In this document: positions 21,599 through 33,500 of the stretch, piece by piece | Position numbering within the stretch: the stretch's first letter is position 1 | Layout: every line of letters starts with the position of its first letter | Assembly (NCBI GenBank): GCA_034509425.1 | Contig: JAVTVJ010000292.1 | Coordinates: 372,001 to 436,000 of the forward strand | Reading direction: 5' to 3' | DNA length: 64,000 nucleotides | Source of the DNA: Eopsaltria australis | Lineage: Eukaryota > Chordata > Aves > Passeriformes > Petroicidae | Made by a program: the position numbers and the translations under genes | Notes under the pieces: model-generated | Told to the model about the DNA's origin: nothing | Database searches by the model: none | Seen by the model: the letters and a program-made list of their open reading frames with translations, nothing else

Positions 21599-24500
21599 TC
21601 AGTAGGGTCTGTTGGCATCTTTCGGCCGCTTTAGCTGCACTTTTAGCCTCTTCATGCCGATCTGGAAGCCATTCATGGCCTGAATGGCCGCCTGAGCGCT
21701 CGTCGGATTGTCAAAACTGACGAAACCTGGCAGGAGAGGACACGGGGTTGTCACCGTACACATCACAGGCGACAGCCTCGCCTCAGCCCAGGCACTGAAA
21801 TCCTGTGGGATGCTCCTGGTTTGGGAGTGCTGCGAGAGGGGATGCTGGGATAACATCACAGCCCCAGATTGTAGGGGATGGCACCTGCAGGGACACCGAG
21901 GTCTGCAGGAACACCAAGGTGACAGGGCTGTGAGGACAGCAGCGTAAGAGGGCCCATAGGACACTGGAGTGGTCTGCAGGGACACTACAGTGGGGTCACT
22001 GGGGTGACAGGGTCCGTTAAAGTGATAGGGGTTGCACGGGACACTGAGATGATGGGGACTGTGGGGATACCAAGGTCTGCAGGTACGTGGAGATACCAGG
22101 GTGATGGGGTCTGTGGTGACACCAGCATGGGATGTGTGGGCTCAGGGGACATCTGGAGGCCACCTCTGCAGAGACCCTTAGGTGATGGGGCCTCCAAAGA
22201 CACCATAGTGAAAGAGTCTATGGGGTCACCAAGCTGACAGGGTCTGTGGGGACACAGAGGTCCATGAAAGGGAGCTACAGATCCCTGAGCTGGGGACATA
22301 GGGGAGAGCTGGGCCCCAAGCAAGGGACAGCAGGGAGACATGGACATCTGAGCTGGAGAACAGGGAAAGAGGTCCCCAAGATGAGATGTGGGAGAGACAG
22401 ACTCCCAAGCAGGGATACTTCAGGGAGAGATGGACCCCTGAGATGGAGAGGCTCTGAGCTGCATTGTCAGGAAGAGCCAGACTCCTGAGCTGGGATGTGG
22501 GGAGAGACAGACCCCCTGAGTTGGAATATAAGGAGAGCTGGACCTCCGGATTGGAGAGCAGGGAGAATGGGACTCTGGAGCTGGGGACTGGTAAGAGCTG
22601 GGATATTGAGGACAGTTGGATACTTTAACTGGGATGCTGAAGAGAGCCAGAACCCTGAGTTGGGATGTTGGGGTGAAAAGCCAGAGCTCCAAGCTGTGGT
22701 GTTAAGGATAGCTGGAACCATGAGCTGGGGACTGGGAAGAGCTGGAGCCCTGAGCTGGGACACCAGGGAGAGCCACATCCTGGGACTTACCAAAGCATTT
22801 ACTCTGGTTGGTGGCACGGTCCACAAAGACTTTGGCAGAGATGACATTGCCGAAAGGCAAAAACATCTGCGTGAGCTCCGCGTCCCCGAACTCCTGGGGC
22901 AGGTGATAAATAAACAGGTTACAGCCCTCGGGACCTGGGTGACACACAAAGGACAGGACACGTCAGCCACGAGGTGGGGTCACCCCCAGGGGACACTAAG
23001 GAGCCACTGGCCCCACGCAGGGTGACCCCCACCCCTCACCTTCTCGCTGCTGCTGCGGGATGAGGGGCGCTTGCTGGGGAAAGGCTTGGCTGATGGGAGC
23101 GTAGGCAGTGGGATATGCTGCTGGAAGAGAGAAACAAGAAGCTGAGGCCACAGCACCCGCCCCAGCCACGGAAAGGGCTGGGACAGGCACGTCCCTGCAG
23201 CCATCCACAATTGAGGGGCCTCTCCTGCCCCATGGCTGCTGGCTCTGCCTTTCCCACCCCTCCTGACACACCAGGGATGTGGGAACAGCTCTCCTAGGAG
23301 GGATGCTGGTGATAGCAGCAATATGGCCTCAAGGCTGAGGAAAGATGGTACTTTTGGCTGAAAAACCCCAAAAATCAAAACTTGATTTTCTGTTGCAAAT
23401 CTGGACGTTGCTGTCAATGCTCCTAATTAAATTAAATGGCTGCTGGGGTTGAAAATTTTCACGGGAGGCTCTGACTCCCTTCCCCCCATGGCCCATGTCC
23501 TCTGCCATCAGATTTGGTCACGTGATGAACATCCAACGACTTTTGGTGTCTTGGTGTGGAGCTGTCACCTCCCAGATCTCGCCCCCTCTCCTCAATAACA
23601 CTGCCAGGGCTCCCCCATGGAGTTCTCTCAGTCCCAGGGGTATTAAAATTCACTCTGCACCATCCAAAATTTGCATGGGGGTCATGACAGGAGCCAGTGG
23701 GATGAGGGGACAGCACTTTCATCAGCATCGCTGCCCTGGAGCTCCTGCGAGGGCACAGCAGCTGCTGCTCCCCTCATGAATCAGTGCCCAAAAATGCTGC
23801 CCCAATCCAATGCTCAACCCCAGGGTGATGTTCACCTCCCAAAAATAAGGGTGAGGAGCAAAGAGGGGAGAGAGGGAAGGAGTGGGAAGCGAAGTTTGAG
23901 ACCTGCATAGTGCTGCATGCCGGCGTAGGCCTGCTGGAGGGGGTCTGCCACCGTGGGGCTTTGAGCTGGGAAGAGAAGAGAAAGGAGAAGGAAGACAGAA
24001 TAAGCCACAGAAAGGCAAGGATGCATGTGCAGCTCCCACAGGAAAGGGCTCCTGGCCAAGCACCGCCATGGAGGGGCAGAGCTGCTCCCTGCCTGAATTC
24101 CCTCCTCCCTGCAGTGATGCCACGGGAGCACACGGCTGGTTCATCCAGTGTGTTCCTGGGATGGGGAACACCCCTTGAGCATCCCGCATGAGCCAAGCAC
24201 ACTCCCCTAGCCCCGGGGGCAGGGCTGTACCTGGGTAGGGGTGGATGCCGTTGGTGTAGATGGTCTCGGAGGCGGGCTGCCCGTTGGTCTGGGGCGGCAG
24301 CGGGCTGAAGCCATTCACCCCGATGGGCGTGGCAATGCTGGGCACCGGCGCCGTGCTGATCCCCGGAGGGGTGCTTGTACCTGCAGGAGCACTGCGTCAG
24401 CGCCGGCATCACCCCGAGAGTGCCCCCCGAGGGTGCCAAGCGGCAAAAGCGGGGCTCATACCTGAAGAGGGGGTGAGGGGGGCAGCCACCAGCCCGCTGA

Positions 24501-27500
24501 CATTGAAGGCGGCCATTTGTTGCATCTGGGCAGCAGCAATGGCAGCCATGGGGTTGAGGCAGGTGCCCTGTGCGGCCGCCATCAGGGCTGCCTGCTGCTG
24601 CATGATCTTTGGGAAAGAAAGGGGGAAAGGGGACAGAGAGCAAGAGGCAGAGAGAAGGAGGGAGAGGGAAGGGCAAATCAGCATCTCTGCTTTGGATGGA
24701 TTCCAAGGGATAAATGCCACCCACTGCCAGACCTGGGGACAGGAGTCATGTTCTTGGTGATGCTAAATAGGGGAACACAGCACCCTACAACCACCCTCAG
24801 CTGTGGGGAGGAAGCCCTGCATCTGCCCTTAGGGATACAGCAGCCCTGCCAGGCACCTACACCCCCTGGCACCGGTGCTGTCATGGGCCAAACCAGCCTC
24901 CCCCACCCATGGGGATCCCCCAAAGGCCCTGGTCTGCACCAGCTCCTACCGCTTGCGTGTAGGCCCCGTAGGCGCCGAACTGGATGGTCATGGGGTTGAA
25001 GATGCCCAGCTGGCCCGCCATCTGATGCATCCGCCGCAGGGTCCTCTCCTTATCTGTGTCTGCAAACTTCACCACCAGGCTGGACGAGGCACCCTGAGGT
25101 GGGGGGAAGATGGGGCTGATGGTGGGACCACAGCAATGCCCCCAAACTGTGTAACTGCTGTGGGTGCTGGCTCGCAGCATCCGCAGCATCCTCAGTCCTG
25201 GGGACACTGCCCAGCTTGGCAGCAGCAACCAACGATCGATGTGAGGTTTAATTATAGCCAGTCTTTCTCCCCAGTGGCAGCTCCCTGACCTCTGCTTCCT
25301 TTCCCCTTCCTTGTCCACAGTTCTGACCTTCAGCGTTAATTAAACTGCCCCTTTCTCTGGCATGGAGAGAATTAGCCCCAAGCTCCCACCTCTGGGGCAC
25401 AGCACCCTGGCAAGGAGGAATCTGGGGTGATGTGGCCAACAAATTGCCAGTTTGTAGGATTTTGATCCAATTAGACTGAGGATCAAATTAATGGGTGATT
25501 GGATTAAGCAGGCAGCGCGGGGTCAGCTGGGGTAGGGTGCAAGCCTGGCACTTACCGGCATGGTTTGGCTGCCATGCAGGCTGTTGATGGCAGCCTGTGC
25601 CTCGGCGTGGCTGCCGTATTTCACAAAGGCACAACCTAAGGGAACAGAGGAAACATGGGACAGGTTGGATTTGGCCATTGCAGGTCCACAGGGTGCCCAC
25701 CAGGTGCCCCAAAGCCCACCTTTGCTGGCTCCATCAGGCCCTCGGAGGATGGTGCACTCCTCAATCTGTCCGAAGGGCTCGAAGAGGCGGCGGACATCGT
25801 CCTCGCTCTGCTGCTTCCCCAGCATGCCCACAAAGAGCTTCCTGTCTTCTAAAAACAAAACCAAGCCCGTCAGAGAGTGGGAGGTCACTCACAATCCCAA
25901 CCCCTCATCACAAATGGTGTATGGAGGGGAAGGAGCCAAGTGACATCAGAGGGAGGGAGCGACACTGATCCCATGGAGAAGGTGCCGAGCTTATCATCTC
26001 TGTCCTACAGAACACTTAGGGTGGGAGAACCTCTCCTGTGGGGAAATTGCTGAAAATGGAAGAGCCATTGCTTTAGGGAGTGGAGCTGGGGCTTTTCCCA
26101 GGGATGGGGGGGCTGGCTCCCCCAGCACTGGGGCAGGATGCGGTGGGAACAAAGAGAACCCACAAACCAGAGGTGATCACCCTCGTGTGATTGACTCACA
26201 GAACAACCCCCAGCCTCCAGCCATGCCCAGGGGACATCAATAACCCAAACATAAGAGAAGAGATGGTAAATAATGAGAATTTCATGATTATTACCAGCAT
26301 CTGTCTTGTGCGGCCGCGCGCTCCCGCTGCACGCTAATGGCATTTGACAAAGAAAATAAGGTGCCCTGTCAAGAGTGTTGCCGGGGAAATAAATAAATAA
26401 TGGCAGGAGACAATGAATGCTTCATCCGTTAAGGTACAGGAAAATTAGTTAAGGGAATAGGGCTCGTGTGTTGTCTAGTTAAACATAAACCATCTCCCAG
26501 GGGGAGTGGGCTGGGCAGCCCAGCGTTGCCTCCTGGGCGAGGGGGCTGCAGACGGGAGCCCCAGCTCACCCATCGATTTTTAATCCTTCACCAATTACGC
26601 TTGGTAAGTGGATAATTTATTTGCCAGGTCCCTCTGGGACGTGCTGGGACCAGCTCCTGGTGTGTTTAATAACAGGGTTTGTTTGGATGGGGGGGCATCT
26701 ATCCCAGCCATCCTGCCAAGTGCAGGCGGCCCCATGGGAGCATCCTGCACGTCCAATAGCACCTACCTGCCCAGCAACACAACAGATGTGCTGTTTTGAT
26801 CCAATTCCTGTGATTTTGCCCAAATGATCACCTCAGCCTGGCAATGCCACAGCCCAACGAATGGCAAATGCTCACAAAGAATTTGGGGGGGTGGTAGTTT
26901 GAGAGAGGCTCGGGCCACATGTAGCCAACTCCTGCCCTGGGGTCACCACAGGCAGCTCTGGACAGGAAATTGGGTTGTTTGGGAAATGAAGGCAGTGAGG
27001 GAGAGAGGCTGACTGGTGCTCTGCCCCCCAGGATGTTGGGATGCTCATGGTACGATGTCAGGACATTCCCAGGATGTTCCCCTCGGCTGACCAGACAGGG
27101 AGAGAAAAGATAGCATTTGCTCTGCACCCAGGTTGGGATGCCACCAGCAAAGGAAGCTCCTTTCCTGGATTTCTCTGCAAACCAACCTTCCCACAGCAGC
27201 CATCATGATGCCACCATGTCCCCCATCACCCCCTGGCTGACCCTGTGCCCCCTTGTCCGTGCCAGGCATCCGGGGAATTAGGGACCTACCTCCTCGGCCC
27301 TCGCTGTCGGCTGGCTTCACCTGGATGGGGCGGTTCATCTGCAATACAAGTGAGAGCGGGTGGTCAGTGTGGTGGCCCCTGGACCCTTTCCATGGGGAAC
27401 AGCAGGATTTGGCCAATCCTGGCACTGACTGGCACTGAGAGCCAGGGAAAAGGAGAGGGACCTGCAAGAACAGATCTGGGGCTCGTGGCCACAGTGACCC

Positions 27501-30500
27501 GGGGATGCCATGTGCGGAGGGCAATGCTCCGGCCCTGGCTATGGGCACCCGGTGCTGCAGGCGCCCGCGGGGCTGCCAGTGCCAGGCTTGGCCGCCTGCC
27601 CGCTTTCCTCGACTGCAAAGGACTGCAGAGGCAGCAGCAGCACCCTGCCGGCCCCGGCCCCTCTGGCACCACTGCCCTCCTTTTCCTAAACCTCACCCAA
27701 ATTTGGCCTCCTCCTTGTCACCACCGTGTGCACCCACGAGTGTAACACCCGTGTGCAGCAGGACACGCTGGGCTGGCAGGCACATCCCTGGCCCACTGCC
27801 CCATGGAGCCATTTCTCCTCCTCTCTCCCCCTCCTTTTTCCCCTCTTTTAGCCGAAAAATGCTACAATTATGGCCGTTTCCATGGCAACAAGCGTGCTTC
27901 CCCCGCGATGCTGCGGAGCCTGAGCCATGTGCTCGATGGGGTCGCCACGGCAACGGCGAGATGTCACACATGATGGCGCGGGGGTGCGCACTAGAACACG
28001 CCTTAAACACACACAGGGACAGTCACCCCCACATGTGTGTGCACCCCCATCCTAGGTGCCCCTCACTGCAGCCCTGGAGGGGGTCCCTAAATTTTGGGGC
28101 TGGGTGGGGGCAGAGCGAGTCCCCCCCACATCAGGGTGAGGAAGAGGATGGGTAAGAGAGAAGAGGAGGGCGGTTTCCACAGCAACCGCCTCGTCTCCAG
28201 GGAAACGTGGAGAGAAATGTCAGCGCAGAGCTGGGGATGGTCCAGGGAAGGGATTGAGTCCCCAGGAGTCATGGGGTGGCACAGGGCGGCACCGAGGGAC
28301 ACCTCACCGTGTCACCCATTATGTCACCAGTCCCCCAAATATCCACCTTGTGCTGGGGCACGATTTGGCTCACCCCAAACTCAGGAGGCTGTGACAGCAC
28401 CGAGACCCTAAACCCAGCACCCCGCTGTCCCTCACATCCCTGCCACGGCTGGGAGGAGGGAACCCCTATTTGGGATGGGCTGCCCCCCTCCACTGACCCG
28501 CCAGCCCCATTTACCAGCGTGATGGCCTTTGATGGAATAAATTTCCCATGCCCGCTGCTGTATGCTTAATGTAATAAACCCAGTGAGGATGATTTAGAAT
28601 AACATTTACGGAGCCGCAGAGTGTCATTTTGATGTGTCTCCCGTCTCCGCTCGCCGGTTATTAAACTGTATTGATTCCCCGGGAGCGGCTGATGTTTATA
28701 AATGTCAGGCCTCGGGGACCAGCTAACCTACCCCAGGGCTGCCACACCGCACTGGAGAGAAATTGTCCTGGCCTCTAGACATCCCCAGAAGGGGGTTTTG
28801 GCACCCTTAGCATAACCACGTGTCCGCCACAGGGTGCTCAGTGAACCCCTGTGGCATCCAGACCTCCTGGTTGTCCCCACAGAACCCCTGCACCGTGTCC
28901 ACACAGCCACGAACCACAGCCCTCTATCCATCCTCCCACACTAAACAGCCACCCAGGCATTTCCCCCTGCTCCTGACACGCACCTGCCCACCCTGCAACA
29001 CCCATCCATCCATTCATGCATCCTGGACACCCACACAATCACCCATACACCCAGCTTCCCCCAGGATTCATCCAGCCATACTCCAACACCCATTCCCACA
29101 GCATCCATCCATCCCCATAGAACCCACCCATATCCCCAATACCCATCCTCATAACACCCATCCATGCCCAACACCCATCCTCACAACACTCGTTCATTCC
29201 CACAGCATCCATCTATATCGCCAACACCCATCCATCCACCCCCAAACACCCATCCATCCCCACTGCACCCGTCCATATCCCCAACATCCATCCATTCCCA
29301 TACCATCTATATTGCCAAGACCCTCCATCCACCCCCCAACACCCATCCATCCCCACTGCACCCATCCATATCCCCAACACCAATCCATCCCTGTACCACC
29401 CTTACACCTGCCCATCCATCTCCCATCTTGCCACCACCCACCTTTCCACCCCCACAGCATCCATCCATCCATCCATGCATTCATCCATCACCAACTCGCA
29501 GCCATCTCCCACACCCCAAGGACATAGTGACACCCTGCTTGGGGTGTTCCAGCACTCACCATCAGCAGCAGTCCACAAAGCCCCAGCTACCCCATGGCCA
29601 AACCACTGGTGTTCCACAGCAAAAGGGGTCACCAGCGGTTGCTAAACCACCTCCTGACCGCTCAGGCACTGTCCCCCACCCAAATTCAGAGTCCCCCAAG
29701 AGCCTGGGTACCAGGGAGAGCCAGCCCATAGAATAACTGCTGGGGGATGTGCCCAGTGGGACAGGGTCACTTCTGGTCTTTGTTCCTTCCTTGACATCAC
29801 TCTCCTCCTCCTTGTCCTCAAAACCAACAGCCAGCAGATCCGGCAGGCCACCATGCATCCAAATGAGATGGAGGTGGCAGGTGATACTGGAGCAGCAAGT
29901 GCCTGTGGGAGCCTGGCGTCCATGCCCAGGGTCCCCAGGCCCCTCTGTATCCAGTGCAGGGAGACAGGAACTGGGGTACTGGCAGTCACTCATCGTGAGA
30001 ACACCTTGACAGAGCCCTGGGAGTAACCCACAGCAAGGCCACACAGCCAGCCTGGGGACAGCCACATCACTGCACAACCCTGCATGTGCATGACCACCCT
30101 GGCACACCCTGCACACGCCCACATACCTCTGAACACAACCACAGACCCCCAGCACCCCCAAGCACACCCACCCCCAATCCCCACGGCACAGCCGTACACC
30201 TCTGGAGCCACACACCTGTGCCCACACAGCGCTGCGCACACCGCACGTCTGCCCCAGCACCGCTGCGCACCCACGTGCAGCCACACACCACCGCACACAG
30301 CACTGCGGGCACCTGGACAACCCCAGTCTGCATGCCACGCAACACCCACAGAACCCTCCCTGCTACCATGGGTCACACACAGCCGTGGGCACGCACCCTG
30401 GGATGCACAGCTGGTGCTGGGGATACAATGCCCCTTGCCTCAGTTTCCCCGTTGCAGCAGCAGGACCCACAGCGGGATCCCTGGGAGCCCTCTGTGGACA

Positions 30501-33500
30501 CATGGACACCTTGGGCGGGCTCACAGCACCCCCAGCAGCACCCACATCCCATCCCCACAGCCACCGTGCACACCTGAGCCCAGCGCAACACCTGCACGCA
30601 CCTGCACTCCCTGTCACACCCGGTGTGCCCACACACCCCCACTGCTGCCACTCCCCCAGCCCATGTGCACCCACACCCTGTCACCACCACTGGGGGCAAA
30701 GACACCCTAAGCTCCTCTTCCCACACACACACAGACACCCACGTGCTTGCACACCCACCAACACCCACCTGCACACACCCGAGGGCCAAAGCCATACCCC
30801 TGCCAATGCACACACCCCTCCCCGCACTGCCTGTGGGTGCAACAACCCCCGAGCACTGCCCCTGCACACCTACACCACACACACCCACATGCACAAACCT
30901 GCCGTCAAAAAATACACCCTCCAGCTAACACACACTCCAAACCCATCCCTGGGGGCAGATACACCTCCTCACCATCATCCTCCATCCCTGCCTGCAAACA
31001 CACCCCCCCGCAGCAAACACCCCACTCCTGGGTACCACAACACCCTCCTCACCAACACCCACACCACACACAGCCCCCCTGGGTGCAGATACATCACCAA
31101 CACCCCTGTGCCGACACCCTCCCCTTCCCTGGGTGCAGATACACCCTCTCGGCCACACACACACACACACACACACACAACCCCCATCCCTGAGTGCAAA
31201 TACACTCTCATCACCAGCAACCACCCTGCCAACACATGCACTCCAACCCTGGGTGCAGATACACCCTGCTCAGCAACACTCACACCCACACACCCCATCT
31301 GTGGGTGCAGATACAGCCCCTCACCAACACCCCTCCAACCCCATTCCTCTGTGTAAATACACCCTCCTCACCAATACTTCTCCATCCCCAACATCCATCC
31401 CTGGGAGCAGATACACCCTGTCACCAACACCCCCAATCCTCATCCCTGGGTGCAGATACACCCTGCAACACCCACACTCGCCTACCCTGTCCCTGGGAGC
31501 AGATACACCTCCCCATCAACACCCCTCCATCCTCATCCCCGGGTGCAGATACACCCTGCAACACGCCCACTCACACACCCCAACCCTGTGTGCACATTCA
31601 CCCTGCTCATCAGCACCCCTCCATCCCCGTTCCTGTGTGCAAATACACCCTGATCACTGCTCCATCCCCATCCTATGCCTGGGAGCAGATACACCCCCTC
31701 ACCAACACTGCTCCGTCCTCATTCCCATCCCTGGGTTCAGACACACTCCATCACCAACACCCACACTCACACCCACCATCCCTGTGTGCAAATGCACCCT
31801 GATCACAAACACTGCTGTATCCCCAGCCCATCCCTGGGAGCAGATGCACCTCCTCACCAACAGCCCTCCATCCTCATCCCTGTGTGCAGATACGCCCTGC
31901 TCACCATCACCCCCCGCCAACATCCCTCCATGCCCATCCTCGGGAGCAAAGATCCACACCCTCGCCATCACCCCCACTCCCACACAGCATCCCCGGGAGC
32001 AGATACACCCCTTCGCCATCCCCCACATCCCTCCTACAGCCCTCCCGGTGCAGCCCCCCCACCCCGGCACGGGCGGAGGCTGCCGGGCGGTGCCGGGCCG
32101 GGCCGGGCCGGGCCGGGCGGAGGCGGCGGCAGACAAAGGCGGGGCCCTACCTCGATGCAGAGGATCTTGGACCCGGCGGGCACCCACAGCACGGGCGGCC
32201 GCGGCCCCGGCGCCGGCACCTGCGGCAGCTGCATGGCCGGACCGGCCGGACCGCCGGCCCCACCGAGGCGGTTCGGCTGCGCTCGGCTGCGCTCGGCTCC
32301 ACTCGAGGCGGCTCGGCTGGGCTCGGCTCAGCTCGGCTCGGCCGGGCTCGGCTGGGCTGTGTTCGGCTAGGCTCGGCTGAGTTCGGTTCGGCTCGGCTGG
32401 GTTCGGCTGGGCTCGCGCAGCGGCGCGCGGGGGGCGGGGCACAGGGCGGGGCGGGCGCAGCCCCGCCGAGCCGAGCCGGGCCGGGCCGGGCGGGGGCGGG
32501 GCCTCCATGGGACACGCCCACCGACTCCTGGACACGCCCCCCGGTCCCTCGACACGCCGGGGGCGGGGCCTGTCTGGGGCGGGGGGGCGAGGGTGGGACA
32601 CGGGGGGTGCGCAGGTACGGGGGCGTCAGCAGGTAGAGGGGTGTGAGTACAGGTAGAGGGGTGTGAGTACAGGTACAGGGGGTGTGCAGGTACGGAGGGT
32701 CAGCAGGTAGAGGGGTGTGAGTACAGGTGCAGGGGGTGTGCAGGTACAGGGTATGAGCAGGGACAGGTGTGAGCACAGGTAGATGTGTGTGAGCAGGTAC
32801 AGGGGGTGAGCATAGGTACGGGTGTGAGCACAGGTACAGGTATGTGAATACACATAAAGACGGTGCGGAGATACAGGGGGTGAGCACAGGTACAGGTGAT
32901 ATAAGCAGGTACAGGGTGCGTGAGCACAGGTATAGGTGTGTGGGTACAGGTACAAGGGCTATGAGCAGGTATAGAGGGTGAACAGGTACAGGAGGGATGC
33001 ACAAATATTGAGGGATGTGCACAGGTAGAAGGGTTGTACATAAACACACACGGGTGTGCTTGTGTGCACGAGCAGAGAGGTGTGCACACAGAGGTGTGTT
33101 CACAGGCACTCACAGGTGTGTACCCAAGTGTACACAAGTGCATACACCTGGGTGTGTGCATGCACAAAGCACAGACAGGTGAGCACACACAGGTGTGAGC
33201 ACCTTCACAGGGTGGACAGGTGAGCACACACATGTGTAAGCACCTTCACAGGGTGTGCTCAGGCAGAGATAGGTGAGCACATGCAGGTGTGAGCACACAC
33301 AGATGTGAGCACCTGCATGGGCACAGAGGTGTGAGCACAAGCACACAGTCCCCTGCACCACCGTATGCACACACACACACAGAAGGGTGGACACAGCCCC
33401 GAGCCCCTGCAGGGTGCGTGCCTGCACACCCACGTGCACACACGTGCTCACACACACACACACCCCCACCCCTAAGCGAGCGGCCATGGCAGCAGCCGTA

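Noticed and set aside
31133..32636. Long Pro/Thr/Ser-rich frames in CELF6 intron 2
   Set aside because: They follow the 50-60 bp minisatellite and the CpG island. Only the short 32151-32234 segment has an exon-like donor and matching phase.
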